This document shows, piece after piece, positions 33,400-45,200 of a stretch of DNA of 64,000 nucleotides. The notes beneath the pieces are model-generated. The model saw only the letters and a program-made list of their open reading frames with translations, was not told the DNA's origin and ran no database searches. Source of the DNA: Lotus japonicus (lineage: Eukaryota; Streptophyta; Magnoliopsida; Fabales; Fabaceae); NCBI RefSeq assembly GCF_012489685.1, contig NC_080046.1, positions 29,193,881 through 29,257,880 of the forward strand. The letters are read 5' to 3'. How positions within the stretch are numbered: the first letter of the stretch is position 1; every line of letters begins with the position of its first letter. The position numbers were made by a program, and so were the translations under genes.

Positions 33400-34350
33400 A
33401 TGTATCATATGAGAAATATGTTCTTATGTGAGAAAATGAGAATAAATGGGGACGGCAATGGGTAGGGTCTGGGTAGGGTACTATAGTACCCATCCCCATA
33501 CCCGCGTTTAAAAAAATTACCCATACCCGTCCCCATACCCGCGTGGGTAGCAACTTAAATGCCCGTCCCCGTACCCTCTGGGTACCTATTTACCCATACC
33601 CGTGCCCGTTACCCGCAATTTAGCTAACCAAAATATATTTTTCACGATTTTTGTTAATAGTAAACAAAAATACAACTACAATTTTAAATAAAAAACACTA
33701 ATAAAAATACAAAAGATTATTCAAATACCTAACAAATAAAATCATTCAACTAAGCATATTTTTTTAGAAGGAATAAACGAAAAAGATATAATTTTAAATT
33801 TATAATTTAGATTTATAATATAGCCCTAAAGTTGAAGGTTAATAACTTACAAATTTTAAAAATAAGTGGGAGTAAATTAGTGATGATTATGAATACCTTA
33901 AATACTCACCTATTTTTTTTAAAAAGAGTAAGTTTGAAAGCTATTGCTTAAGTTAATTTGTTATATATTACCAAATTATAATAATAATAATAATATGCGT
34001 GTGCGGGTATGAGGCGGGTTGGGTACTTTAATACCCATACCCGCTACTTTTTGCGGGTTACTCATACCCAACCCCATACCCATCTAGCGGGTTTTTACCC
34101 TACCCATTGTGAGTATTTTTTGCGGGTACCCAATGGGTCCTAGACCCATTCATGACCGTTAAATCTATCATGAACGGTTCAGATTAAAACATTAAGTCAT
34201 GTGAGTTTTTAAGAAAGTCACGTGACTTTTTTAAGTGGTCATGTGAGTATTAAATTGTTTTAATCTGGACCGTTCGTGATATGATCTAAGAGTCATAATT
34301 TATTCTCATGTTCTCACATAAGAACACATTTCTCATATGATACATTCCCT
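33400..34350. mobile_element. Fold-back MITE with a second element inside
   Basis: Left arm at 33400-33448 (GGATGTATCATATGAGAAAT..) is the inverted copy of 34300-34350 (..ATTTCTCATATGATACATTCC), about 50 bp. A further hairpin lies at about 34160-34285 (ATGAACGGTTCAGATTAAAAC against GTTTTAATCTGGACCGTTCGT). Between about 33449 and 34160 sits another repeat rich in ACCCATACCCGC and its complement at both ends, probably nested, flanked by TAAAT on both sides. No transposase. Confidence 0.65.
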
Positions 34351-34365
34351 ATATATATATATATA

Positions 34366-35630
34366 TGCTTAATTGCACTTTTGGTCCCTGATGTTTGACC
34401 CTTGTGCAATTTTAATTCCCTTTGTTTTAATTGTGTGATTTTGGTCCATTTTAGATTAACTTGTTGCAATTGGGACCTTCCGTCAAAGGTTAACAGAATG
34501 AGCTTACATGGAGCTTATCAACAAGGTGACTCAGACAAAATTTGCCACTAGGCAGCCACATCATTAAATTGAAAAAACAAATTAATAGTTTACAAATTTT
34601 ATTTAACCTAAATCATATTTAAGGTTATTTAAATTAAAAAAATTAATTAAAAAAAAACCCTTCAACAATCATCATCATCATCGACAACACCATCTTCCTC
34701 CCCTAGCCACTGCCTTAGCCACCAAACCCAGAAATCAAAATGTGAACCAATTTCTCCTCCCCTAGCCAACGCCGTTAACCCCACCAAACCCAGAAATCAC
34801 AGCCAAGATTCCACCTTTCCCTTTCTTGGAATCGATCCTTGCAAGGCCACACCCACAAAACAGATCTTCCTTCAGCCAAAACCACTGCACCACCACCACA
34901 ACCAACCTGACCAATTTCAGAATTCATAACAAATTTTCGGAACCAGAATCAGAAGGGGAGAACAATTTTAGAACCCATAACAAATTTTCATAATCAAAAG
35001 GGGAGAACAGTTTCAAAACCCATAAAGAGGAAAAGGTTTTTAGAGAAATCCCCAGAATCAGAAACTTCCATGGCCACGATCGGGTGCTCCCAGATCGGGA
35101 CCGGAGCCACCGCAAGAAACCTCCACCTCCTTCCGTTGCAGAGCGTTGACCTCAAGTCACCGGAGCCAAATCCCCGATTCGAAAATCATCCCACCGACAT
35201 CAAATCCCAGAATAAAAAATCCAGGAGGTTCGAATTCATCTCCTTCCATGGCTGATCAAATCCCAGTGGGATTGTTGGGTGATGGTGTTGTCGATGATAA
35301 TTATTGAAGATAATAGAAAATTATGAATTAGAAAAAAAATATGATTTTATTTAAAAAAGTTTTCTTTTCTTTTCTTTTTATTTTTTAATTACATAGTGGT
35401 GCAATTAGCACAAAGAGGGGTGTAACTAGAAGAAAAGATGGTGCAATAGGTGAGGGGGTGTGAATAGTAGTTCCAAATAGACTAACGCCGTTTATTTTTT
35501 ACGGTCAATTGACGGTAAGACTAAAATTGCACCTTCACAAAATAAAGGGGACCAAAATCGCGCAATTAGAACAAAAGGGACCAAAATTGCTCAACGACCA
35601 AATATCAGGGACGAAAAGTGCAATTAAGCC
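34366..35630. mobile_element. Second non-autonomous MULE-like element, about 1265 bp
   Basis: Inverted ends GCTTAATTGCACTTTTGGTC (left) and, in reverse complement, GGCTTAATTGCACTTTTCGT (right), extending over about 100 bp with GATTTTGGTCC in both arms. The ends resemble those at 6464-7652. It lies in an (AT)n tract, so a 9-bp duplication cannot be distinguished from the microsatellite. The interior includes a GC-richer segment (34660-35260) with CCAAACCCAGAAATCA repeats and a short open frame (35070-35255), perhaps captured host sequence. Confidence 0.8.
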
Positions 35631-36014
35631 ATATATATATATATATAAGGGTTGTTTGTGGAGAATTGGTTGGGCTTTTGTCTTGAGACCATAACGCCAG
35701 GCAAATACCCAAGAAAGGGAAAAGATTGTGTAAAAATTCAAACAATCAGGATAATTGTTTAAATCTTTATTCCAATGCTTTAAAAAATGATTGTAACCCT
35801 CAAGAACTTCAGAGGGAAAGATTTCCGTAGTAGGTCCAAAGAAATCCCACCAAGAGTGAAACCAATTTGGAAAAGAATATTTGTTGGACCATTATAATTC
35901 CTTCTCTATCCCTAGATCTATTAGGACATCCAATTGAAAAAGATTGGTCCATTACTCAGGCTGGTTTCAACCGTTCCTAAGAGGGAGTCATGGAATTGAT
36001 TATGTCTAATATCC

Positions 36015-36053
<39 letters not shown>

Positions 36054-36419
36054 TAGTCGTTATATCTTAAACATTTTTTAAAAATTAGATAGACATGATG
36101 ATTTAATTGACATTACTATGTAATTTTTTTTTTTTAGAACACAAGTTCATTTGCATAAAAGCATAGAAAAAGAATCATGAGAACATCATTCTCATGAAGA
36201 GCTACATATATAGCATCATACTCTATCCTCCCGGTAAGTCCAACGAGGTTCATATCTATTACAATCTTTATTTGTTAGAAATCGGCCGCAATGTTGTTTT
36301 ACCTATATGTGTGCCTAATCTCCATGTAAATCACTTCAGACATTAGAAAATTAATTTAATTCAGTTCATTGAGTAACTTTCGAGGCCTCTTCCCTTTTGA
36401 AATAATCCACCCCACCGCC
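35631..36419. other. Unassigned AT-rich stretch
   Basis: Contains (AT)n tracts at about 35629-35648 and 36018-36050 and a T-run near 36125. I see no gene and no recognisable element. Confidence 0.5.
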
Positions 36420-36791
36420 AGGACTGTTCATGGTTCTCTGAGAATCGAAGCTAATCAAGAACCGAACCGAAAACCGAACCATTTAAGAACCGAACCTTTA
36501 AGAACCGAACCGAACTCGAACCTAAATTGAAAAACCGGTTCGGTAACCGAACCAAAATATCAACTACCAGTTTAGGTTCGGTTCGGTTCGAACCATAGTA
36601 TATCGGTTCGGTTCGGTTCGAACCATCTATAAATATGTATGTTTTACCGAACTGGTTAACCGAAATTTGAAACCGGTTCGGTTCGGTTCGAACCATACTA
36701 TATCGGTTCGGTTCGGTTCTCTCGAACCAAAATTTTAGTTCAGGTTCGGTTCGGTTCGGTTCAAGCAAAGAACTGAACCATGAACAGTCCT
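36420..36791. mobile_element. GGTTCGGTTC-rich MITE-like element, 372 bp
   Basis: Ends AGGACTGTTCATGGTTC at the left and its complement GAACCATGAACAGTCCT at the right, 17 bp inverted. The interior is a chain of CCGAACCGAAC-type repeats on one side and GGTTCGGTTC on the other. No clear target duplication. It reads as an Arg/Thr/Glu/Pro-rich frame on the minus strand, which is a by-product of the repeat. Confidence 0.65.
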
Positions 36792-37678
36792 ACGGCCACC
36801 GCTATCGTTGAGCCACTTTCGATAATGATGTTTTTAAAAGAGAAAATGTTGGGAAAAAAAAGAGGGCTAATTATTATGTAACATACGAGGATCATAATCA
36901 TTTTATAATAGTATCGCTATGTACTAACATCAAAAAATAAAATAATTTGGATAACTAGGCTTGTAAGACCCCAAAATAAATAACTAGATTATTTATTTAT
37001 TTTTGTTATATTAAATGACTGGGTGTATATATTCTATTATTTTATGTTATTCTGCCGACTCGAACTCTATTGCGAGTCATGAATATTATTTATATGATAA
37101 TTAAGTTCAGATTATGACTAAGGGTAACATTTTAGTCAGTTTGAGTGATAGCATGAGCCATATTCGCACCCGACTAAGGTTGAGAGTGTCCGAAAAAGGC
37201 TATATCCACTCCTAGAGCACTGTGTAATAGAAATTTAGAATTGAAGGAAAAATAAAACCCTCAGGGTATTTTTCTCATGACCAGCATTTTGATACGGAAC
37301 TCATGACCAGCACGATAGGTTTTGCTTCTCGGAAGTCCGTCAAAGCTAGACTTTATCTTCTCAGGGACTTTAATTAAGACCCTGAATAAAGAGTTTCTCT
37401 ATTCGGAGCTTCTAACGAAGTTTCCATCCGCGTTTCCTCATTTCTTTCGACGTTGCGATCTTTTTCCAGAATGAAGTTTCTTCATCTGAAGTCAACTGTA
37501 AAAAATAGTTTTCCAGCGTATTTTAATCCATACTGCGTTTGGATCGTTTTCTTCAATTTAAAGAACCTCATTTTGAGTTTTAGCAATCTGTCGCCAAATA
37601 CTCACTTTTAATCAGCAGATAAAAGTACCAAAATGACCGGACCCGCGAAATCTTTCTTTTTCTTCTTTTTCCTTCTCC

Positions 37679-37687
37679 TATAAAAGG
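37679..37687 (+). promoter_or_regulatory. TATA box of LTR X
   Basis: TATAAAAGG, followed about 45 bp later by a GAGGCCGCGAGC block that is also seen, with changes, after the TATA of LTR Y and of B. Confidence 0.6.
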
Positions 37688-39115
37688 AGAAAAATCACAA
37701 ATCCTCCTCATTTGCACATGAGAGGCCGCGAGCTTGAGGGAGTGGAGGGCCGTTCGTTCGTTCCTTGCCCGATCGTCGTGATTTCAGTTGCTGTGGATAG
37801 ATACAGAGGTAAGGATTATAACCCTTGCATCATTTTCTTCTTTCTGATGTCTTTCTCCATGTGTTTCTGTGCTCAAAGTTTGGAGCAAAATGTCAAAATG
37901 TCTGATAGCTTGGATTTTTCTTTTCAAATACCTTCTATACTAATCCAACACACTATATTCATGATCTGTGCGCTCGGATTTTCTCCGAGTCGCCGTAGAT
38001 CTGAAATCTAAGCCAAGAACTCATTTCTACTCAACTGTTGCTTTTTTATGCATAAAGCTTTAATCTTGCTTAGTGCCTTTGAGATTAATTGTTGATAAAG
38101 GTCTTGATTATCACTATTCAAAATATTTTTCGAAAAATATCAACTTTGAATTTTCGGGTAATTTTATTGGACCAAAAAGCCCATATTCTAGTTTTAGCTC
38201 CTGTGATTGTTCCGAGTGTTTCCCTACCCTATATATCGCCTAAGAATACTTAGGAATTAAATTAGATCGAAGGAAAAGTTTGGAAATCTCTATCTTTCGT
38301 AGTGGCCGAAACTTGTTGGAGTGGTACTGTGTCCAAATTTTTTTTTTTGGGTTTGTTTGGACTGAGCTATTGTGTAGCTCTTTCAGTTGTCAAAATTTTG
38401 GCTTTGGTTTCGTGTCATTTCGAGTTCTGTAGTGCGCGTTTTAGCAAATAAAGGTCTTGTTGCTCTTTCGTGTCTAGATGTTGAAATCTGAAGCTTCAAA
38501 AGCTTTTTCCGGTGTGGATAAGTGTTATTAGATTGTATTGTTTCTTAGTGTCTAAGCAATGATATTTTTCTTAAGGTTTGGAACGAGTTGAGCTGAGAAA
38601 AGAGGTTTTGGAGCAAGCTGTGAGGTTTCATGACGGAAGAGGACGCCCCATAGAACTTGCTGAGTTCGGGAACTTTTTTTGGATCGAATTGCGATGTCGA
38701 GCTTGGATGGAGAAATAAAAGGTTAGGGAAACTCAGTATAGAAGTGTCTTTGAGTCCTGCCTGTTTTAATTGCACTGCTTGCGTTTGAGATGAAGGTTTT
38801 TAGCTTGATTGTTATTGGATTGAAATATTAGCATGCTTTGCTATGTTGTATGCATATTGGATATTTGAGGAATAGTTCGGTTTAATTGATTACCCTGTTA
38901 GGTATATAGAATGAACTGCTCAATAATTGGTTGATATGAAGTATATGAGGATCTAATTGTTGATAATGTTGAGTTGGTAAGTTTGTATGTATAATTGAAT
39001 TGACTTATGCTTGTTGATAATATGAATAATATGTGGTTACTCTGGCTTGATTATTGGATTTGAAATTGTTGATTGAGTGACTACTGAGGTTGATGAGATG
39101 TTTGCACTTGCTTAA

Positions 39116-39290
39116 AGTGGCAGATCAGTGGTTTTCGTTCCACGTGACTGTCCCGTCTTGAGAGACACCAAGTGGCAGATTAGTGTTTTTCGTTCCACGT
39201 GATTGTCCCGTCTTGAGAGACGCCAAAGTGGCACATATTGGGTTTTCGTTCTAGGTGACTGTCCCATCTTGCGAGACACTTTTGATCGAC
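39116..39290. repeat. Tandem array in LTR X, about 56-bp unit, 3 copies
   Basis: Units start AGTGGCAGAT or AGTGGCACAT at 39116, 39171 and 39227 and contain TTTTCGTTCCACGTGA and TGTCCCGTCTTGAGAGAC. Confidence 0.85.
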
Positions 39291-40220
39291 CCATCTTGGT
39301 AGTACCACATAGTCGCACTACAGGGCACAACTTTTGGATTCAGTGATATCTGACTTAAATCTATGTTGTGGAGTTTGTTGATATCTGTCTTAATTTTATA
39401 TTGTTGAGATTGTTCTTATCTGATTTAAATTCATATTGTTGAATTTGATTAATATATGGTTTGATTACATGTTGTGGGATATATGTTTTCATCTATCTTG
39501 AATTAAGTTGTTAACTGTAAGACCCAGATTTCTGACTTGGAATAAATAATTATTTTTCCAACTCACGCATAGGATCGGTGTAACCGTGGAAGGACCCTGT
39601 ACAAGAGAATGTTGTTTTGGATAACTTAATGAAGAAGGAAGTTCAGGAAATGATTGAGGATAGTACTATAGTCAGTATAAGAGTTAGCACGGGCCATTTG
39701 CACACTCGCCTTATGGCGAGAGTGTTCGAAAAAGGCTATTTCCGCTCTTAAAGCACTGTTTAAGCGAAATTCAAAATCTTCAGAAAAATAAGAACCTCTC
39801 TTTATTTTTCCCATGACCAGTGTTTCGATACGGAACTCTAGACTGTACACACGATAGCTTTGGTTTCCCGGAAATCTGTCGAGGCTAGGCTTTAACTTCT
39901 TGGGGACTTTAATTAAGACCCTCAATGAAACATTTTTCTATTCGAAGCTTTAAATGAAGTTTCCATCCGCATAGTTACAATTCTTTCAGCAATTGCGACA
40001 TTTCTTCCGAAGGAAGTTTCTTCATCCGACGTCAACTGCAAAAAGTAGTTTTCCGGCATATTTTGGCCAATATTGTGTTTATATCGTTTTCTTCAATTCT
40101 GAGAACCTCATTTGGAGTTCTGACATTCTGTCGCCAGATATTCACTTCTTATCGTTAGGCGGAGGTACCGGAACGATCGGTTTCGAAAAACCTCAAAGTT
40201 TACTTTTCGAGCATCCGCTA

Positions 40221-40228
40221 TATAAAGG
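40221..40228 (+). promoter_or_regulatory. TATA box of solo LTR Y
   Basis: TATAAAGG in the same context as in X; GAGAGCCGCGAGTT follows about 40 bp later. Confidence 0.6.
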
Positions 40229-41832
40229 CGGGAAATGAGATATTTCTCATTTCCCACCATTAGAGAGAGAGCCGCGAGTTCTAGAGAGTGAGGGAGAGGA
40301 TTTCTTTGCGAGTTCTTGTCCGATCGTCCCAATTTCAGTTTCTGTGGATCGACAGCAAGGTAATCTTGCTATTCCATAACTTTGTTTTCACTTTCTGTAG
40401 CTTTAAACCATGTCTTTCTATGCTCAAGGTTTGAAGCAATTTCCAAAACTATCTTTTTACTTCGATTTTTCTTTACATCTACCGTCTACTACTACCCAAC
40501 AATCTATATTCTTCGCCGATGCTTGCCGATTTCGATCGAGTCGCCGTAGATCTGAAAAACTGTGGAAATACCCATATTCACCAAAGTTTCTCTTTTTGAA
40601 CAAAAAATTCACGACTTAACCTTGTGCCTTTAGGATTAGTTGTTATAAATGCGACGATCTACAACCCTGTCAAATTTGTTTTCAAAAATTCTAACTTTGA
40701 GTTTTGAGCTTAAAGTTTGGTCCCAAAAGCACCTAGTAGCTCAGCAATTTCTAAAATTTTTCCGAGCATTGATTTACTCTAGTTATACCCCGAAATTACC
40801 ATTAGTCCAGTTAGATCGAAGAAAAAGCGTTGAAACGCAATTATGGGGGGGAGTGGCCGAGGGCCTATTTGGTTGTTGGGGGAGTTTTTATTTTTTGTAA
40901 AAACTTGTCTTTTGTTCTAGATTCTCATACTCTGAAACTTCTAAAGTTTCGTCGAACGTTAGTTAGAATTGTGAACTGTTGTGATTGACTCTGACTAAGT
41001 AAATTGGTTTTTACTCAAAGGTTTGAGTTTGAATTTGGGAGCATTTGGAGCTGCCGAGGATTCGCTTGAGGAGCTTGAGGATCGTAACGCTGGAAGAGAC
41101 ACCGGTGAGGGCAACTTACTCTACTAGATAATGATCTAGGCGTCGATAACTTCTACTTGGTTATTTGATTGTTTGATATTGATTGAGCTGAATTGGAAAA
41201 TGTTTTCTGAGGCTTAGGCCGTTGTTAAAACTTGAGACTTGTGTCTCCAATTTCTTGGGCTTCAGCCGACATATGTGTTCATGATTTGATTGTTGTTATG
41301 ATTGATGTTGACTGAATCACATGCTATATATATGTGCTAAGTGGCTAATCATAGGATGTGTTGATATCTGTGAATATATGCTTTGTTGGATTGTACTAGC
41401 TGAATTGTACAACTATTTATATATATTTGTGGATCATCGGAGTGTGGGGAAACGCGAATTTAGGCCATGCTAGAGACTAGGTTTTGGGAGAATGTGAGAT
41501 AGGTTCTAACCCGGGGGTCTGAGCCATCACCGTATTTAGGATTGAGACCTTCTCGGGGAAATTCTTTGGAGTATCAGGATCTTTTGACGTATAGAGTTTT
41601 GGAACAAAAGAGAAATGGAACTTGACTTCATAAATGAAATTCATCAAGCATTAACCAAAGATAGAACACTTTCAAATAGTAATAACAATTTCTCGGAAAA
41701 GACTTAGGATCTGAAATACGTTTGGAAAACGGGAAGGGTCGACAATATAAGTGTGAGGAAAATGCTTGAGTGCAATAGCGCCTTCTGCACTTTGAGCAAT
41801 TTATCCAACCATCCAAATGACGAGTCGGGGGA

Positions 41833-42120
41833 AACTTCACTGAGGCGGAAGACTTCGTGAAAGCGGAAAACTTCACTGAGGCGAAAGACTTCGTGAAAGC
41901 GGGAAAACTTCACTGAGGCAGAAGGCTTCGTGAATGCGGGGAAACTTCACTGAAGCGGAAGACTTCGTGAAAACGGGAAACTTCACTGAAGCGGTAGACT
42001 TCGTGAAAACGGGAAACTTCACTGAAGTGGAAGACTTCGTGAAAACGGGAAACTTCACTGAAGCGGAAGACTTCGTGAAAGCGTTAGACTCCATTGAAGT
42101 GTTAGACTTCATGGAAGCGT
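41833..42120. repeat. Tandem array in LTR Y, 36-37-bp unit, about 8 copies
   Basis: Repeats of AACTTCACTGARGCGGAAGA then CTTCGTGAAARCGGG, with starts at 41833, 41869, 41906, 41943, 41979, 42015 and 42051. It produces open frames on both strands, which I take as by-products. Confidence 0.93.
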
Positions 42121-42266
42121 GATATTTCATCGACGTTTACCCTAGGCAAACGTCAGGGACAATATTCTTAGTTAGACACTTGTGCGTGGGAAGGACGATA
42201 CGTTGTTTGACTAACCTTATCGCATGACATACCATGCACTCTAACTAAATTCATTGGGATGTTGAT

Positions 42267-45200
42267 TGTAACACTCCGATTTCCGGGGGTCACTTTAGTA
42301 ACCTATTAAAGTAAATATGCAATATTTCGTAAAAGGGGTTTATAAATGCGAGTATTTTTTTTTCATTTTCAAAGTATTTCTAAATCATGAAGTTCATACT
42401 CCCAACTGTATTTAAATTTACATCCAGCCTTAAACAAGGCAAGTACCCGGAAGTAACAACAGATGAACCCAACTTACAAACCTAACGAATAGAATTAGAT
42501 TCAACGAGGAATATATTATACAATGACTCATAAATCCGATATACTCCCTACGATTTCCACATCGGAGAATCGCAAGATAGCAATGCACCGGAACCTACCC
42601 AAAACTTCAAACAATACTTATAAAATAATCCTATAAGCTTTAACCAACAATGATAAGCTCTTTACCCAAAAGGCTATAGCCTTACACCCGACTCTATTCT
42701 TCGAGTCTTCTATAGTTCTTCGACATGGAGTAGCATCTGCTCGCATCACCACCTATCGTTGTCTGACAAAGGCGTAGTCCGCCCAAACACACATAGAAGG
42801 CGCGAGGGTCAACTCCAAAGAATTACATAAGTAATACACCCAGTAGATAAAGTTTAAGGGATAGCTACTTAGGCTTAGAAGTTTGTGATATCATTATAAA
42901 TTGTATATCTTCCAATGAATATAAATGACAAATAATGACAATTAACATATATCAAGTAAGATTAACAAGTATCAATCACACTCGGCAACTAAGTCAGTAT
43001 GCATGGTGCAAGAATGAGATGACGAGGAACAAGATGCAATTCGGAAGGATGGGCACCATCGAGTCAGCCCTAACACCGGCCAAGGTGGGACCATTTCTTC
43101 TCGGGTGTCTCTTATACCAAACAAAATGTAGTCAGATCAACAGTGAACCCGCAGGTCTGCCATTTCCGTCTGCTACTAAGAATCACCGCAGTGTTCTTAT
43201 GTGGAAATCCGGGTCTTATGACCATTTTTGGAATCCACCGAGGTCCGGCATCCCACCGTGTATTAACCTCAAAATGTGTGCATGAATGCAAAGTGATTAG
43301 CCAAACAACGCCTCCGACCTCACTCGTCACGTCGTCACGTGTTCTAGCTAACTTATTGTCTCTAAAAAGAATACCCTAAGGTAAATGTCGATTCTACGAC
43401 AAAAGACAATTAATTATGAAAAGAGTGCAATCACTCGTGATAACTTCTCGAGTTATCCGACTCATCTCCATTCGATGGTCAAAAACTGCTCAGCGAGCAA
43501 AGAGTACCAATGTACTTGGAACTTATAGTTCCCCGACTTATCCTTTAGATAGCCAAACAATAAACTGCTCATCGAGCAAAAGAGCATCAACGTACTCAGA
43601 AACTTATTAATTTCCCGGCTTATCTTTTAGATAGCCAAACAACAAAACTGCTCATCGAGCAAAGAGTATCAACATACTCGGAAACTTATTAGTTCCCCAA
43701 AACTTGGACTCGGCGACACTTCTCATTTTTCCAAAACTAATATTCAAGTCCTAAGCTCTTATTTGAGTTTGTGATCATTATTTAAAGGTTCAGAGGTTGT
43801 TTAGTGTCTTATGAATTTTCCTTGTAAAGTAGTTTTCATTTAGTTTTATCTCTAGCCTTATGAGTTTAAAAGATCCCATAATCCCAAGTAATTCCCAGAG
43901 AAGGTCTCGATCCATTAAAACAATAAGAAGGGCTCGAACCTCGGTTCGTCCCGTCAAACTTCTCAAAATCTCATGATGAGTGTGGCATAACTGCCTGTTA
44001 TCCTCACTCTGACGTACAACAGATATATGTGTAATTGCATAATCAAAGTAACACAATCCAACAATCATGGCACATATATCAACACATCCTAGATTAACCA
44101 TTTAGCACATAGCATGTAAATCAATATCAACACATCCTAGATTAACCATTTAGCACATAACATGTGAATCAATCTCAAAAACAATTCAAGCGATAAATGA
44201 TTATCAATTGTCAGTCGTAGCCTCAGAAAACATTTTTGCCAGTCAAACACAATCAAGTGCATAAACAGTAAATCAAGTCAAATTCGTCGACACCTAAAGC
44301 ATTAGCTAGTATTCAGTGAGTAGCCCTCACCTTAGCCAATTCTCATACTAACTACAATTTCAATCCCAACACATCTTTGCTTTCTCGTGTCAGTTCGCTT
44401 CCTTTTATTCTTTAGCTTCGTCGTCAAGCGCTCCCGTCATTCGTACCCTTCATGAGTACACATAACATAATTACTATTTGAGCTAACCTACTGACTCAAA
44501 GTCTAAACTATGACTTCAGGCATTTGACTCGAAGCGAACGTATGTTAAACCTAATCCCCATAATGGTTATAACCCATTAGGATCAATTTCAGAGATCAAG
44601 ACAAGTCGTAATAATGACAACAAACAATAACACAATTTAAGATGCTTCAAAAGCTGTTGACTTACTGAAACGATTTTAAAACCAAATCATATACCTTTGC
44701 TAAAGTAGAAAAGTTCACATGACGAATACTTATTCCTCTCGTTTTCCTTAGAGTTCTCAATCTCTATTAGGATACTCATTGAGGCTTTTCACAATAATAG
44801 GTACGCAAAGCTTCTTGCTAAATCAATTAACACAACATCGCGCAACGACATTATCCCATCATCTTCCTAAGTTAATCTCTTTATCCTCAAGATTACTTAT
44901 CAAATCACTTACAACAACTTAACGTCTCAACGTCACCCTCGCAATCGATACCTCAAGTCGAACACCATATCATTATCAATTCTTATCAAATTCACTAACT
45001 CTTATAAAGAAATCCATAAACCATAGTTAACTTCCAAGACAAACAACTCTTCTTATCTAATGATCATGTACTTATTCAAGACTCATAAGCTCCTTCAAAA
45101 CGATTGAATCATTTCTCTTAATCTTAAACTCGTGATATCTCGTTAGACACAAAACCCTAGTCTCTTCGAAACTTCACTTTGGTTCTACAAAAATTCCAAA

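Larger units (their letters stand above)
36962..39515 (+). repeat. LTR X, left part (plus orientation)
   Basis: Starts TGTAAGACCCC at 36962. It continues after removal of Y at 48448 and ends ..CGGGACATTACA at 49080. Net length is about 3.19 kb. Unlike C, Y, Z and D it is followed by a primer site, so it is a 5' LTR with a truncated element behind it. TATA box at 37679-37687. Confidence 0.85.
39516..42266 (+). repeat. Solo LTR Y, left part
   Basis: Starts TGTAAGACCCAGATTTCTG, preceded by TTAAC (39511-39515). It resumes after Z at 47668 and ends ..CGGGATGTTACA at 48442, followed by TTAAC (48443-48447). Net length is about 3.53 kb. It shares the CTTCATCYGA..GTCAACTG block and the TATA region with X, but is a separate insertion into X. 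Confidence 0.9.

Noticed and set aside
36451..36768. 105-codon frame of NRTEP repeats
   Set aside because: Reading of the GGTTCGGTTC simple repeat inside a MITE-like element.
41873..42130. Open frames on both strands over the 36-bp array in LTR Y
   Set aside because: A 36-bp unit is divisible by three and lacks stops, so frames open by chance; no conservation in sister LTRs.
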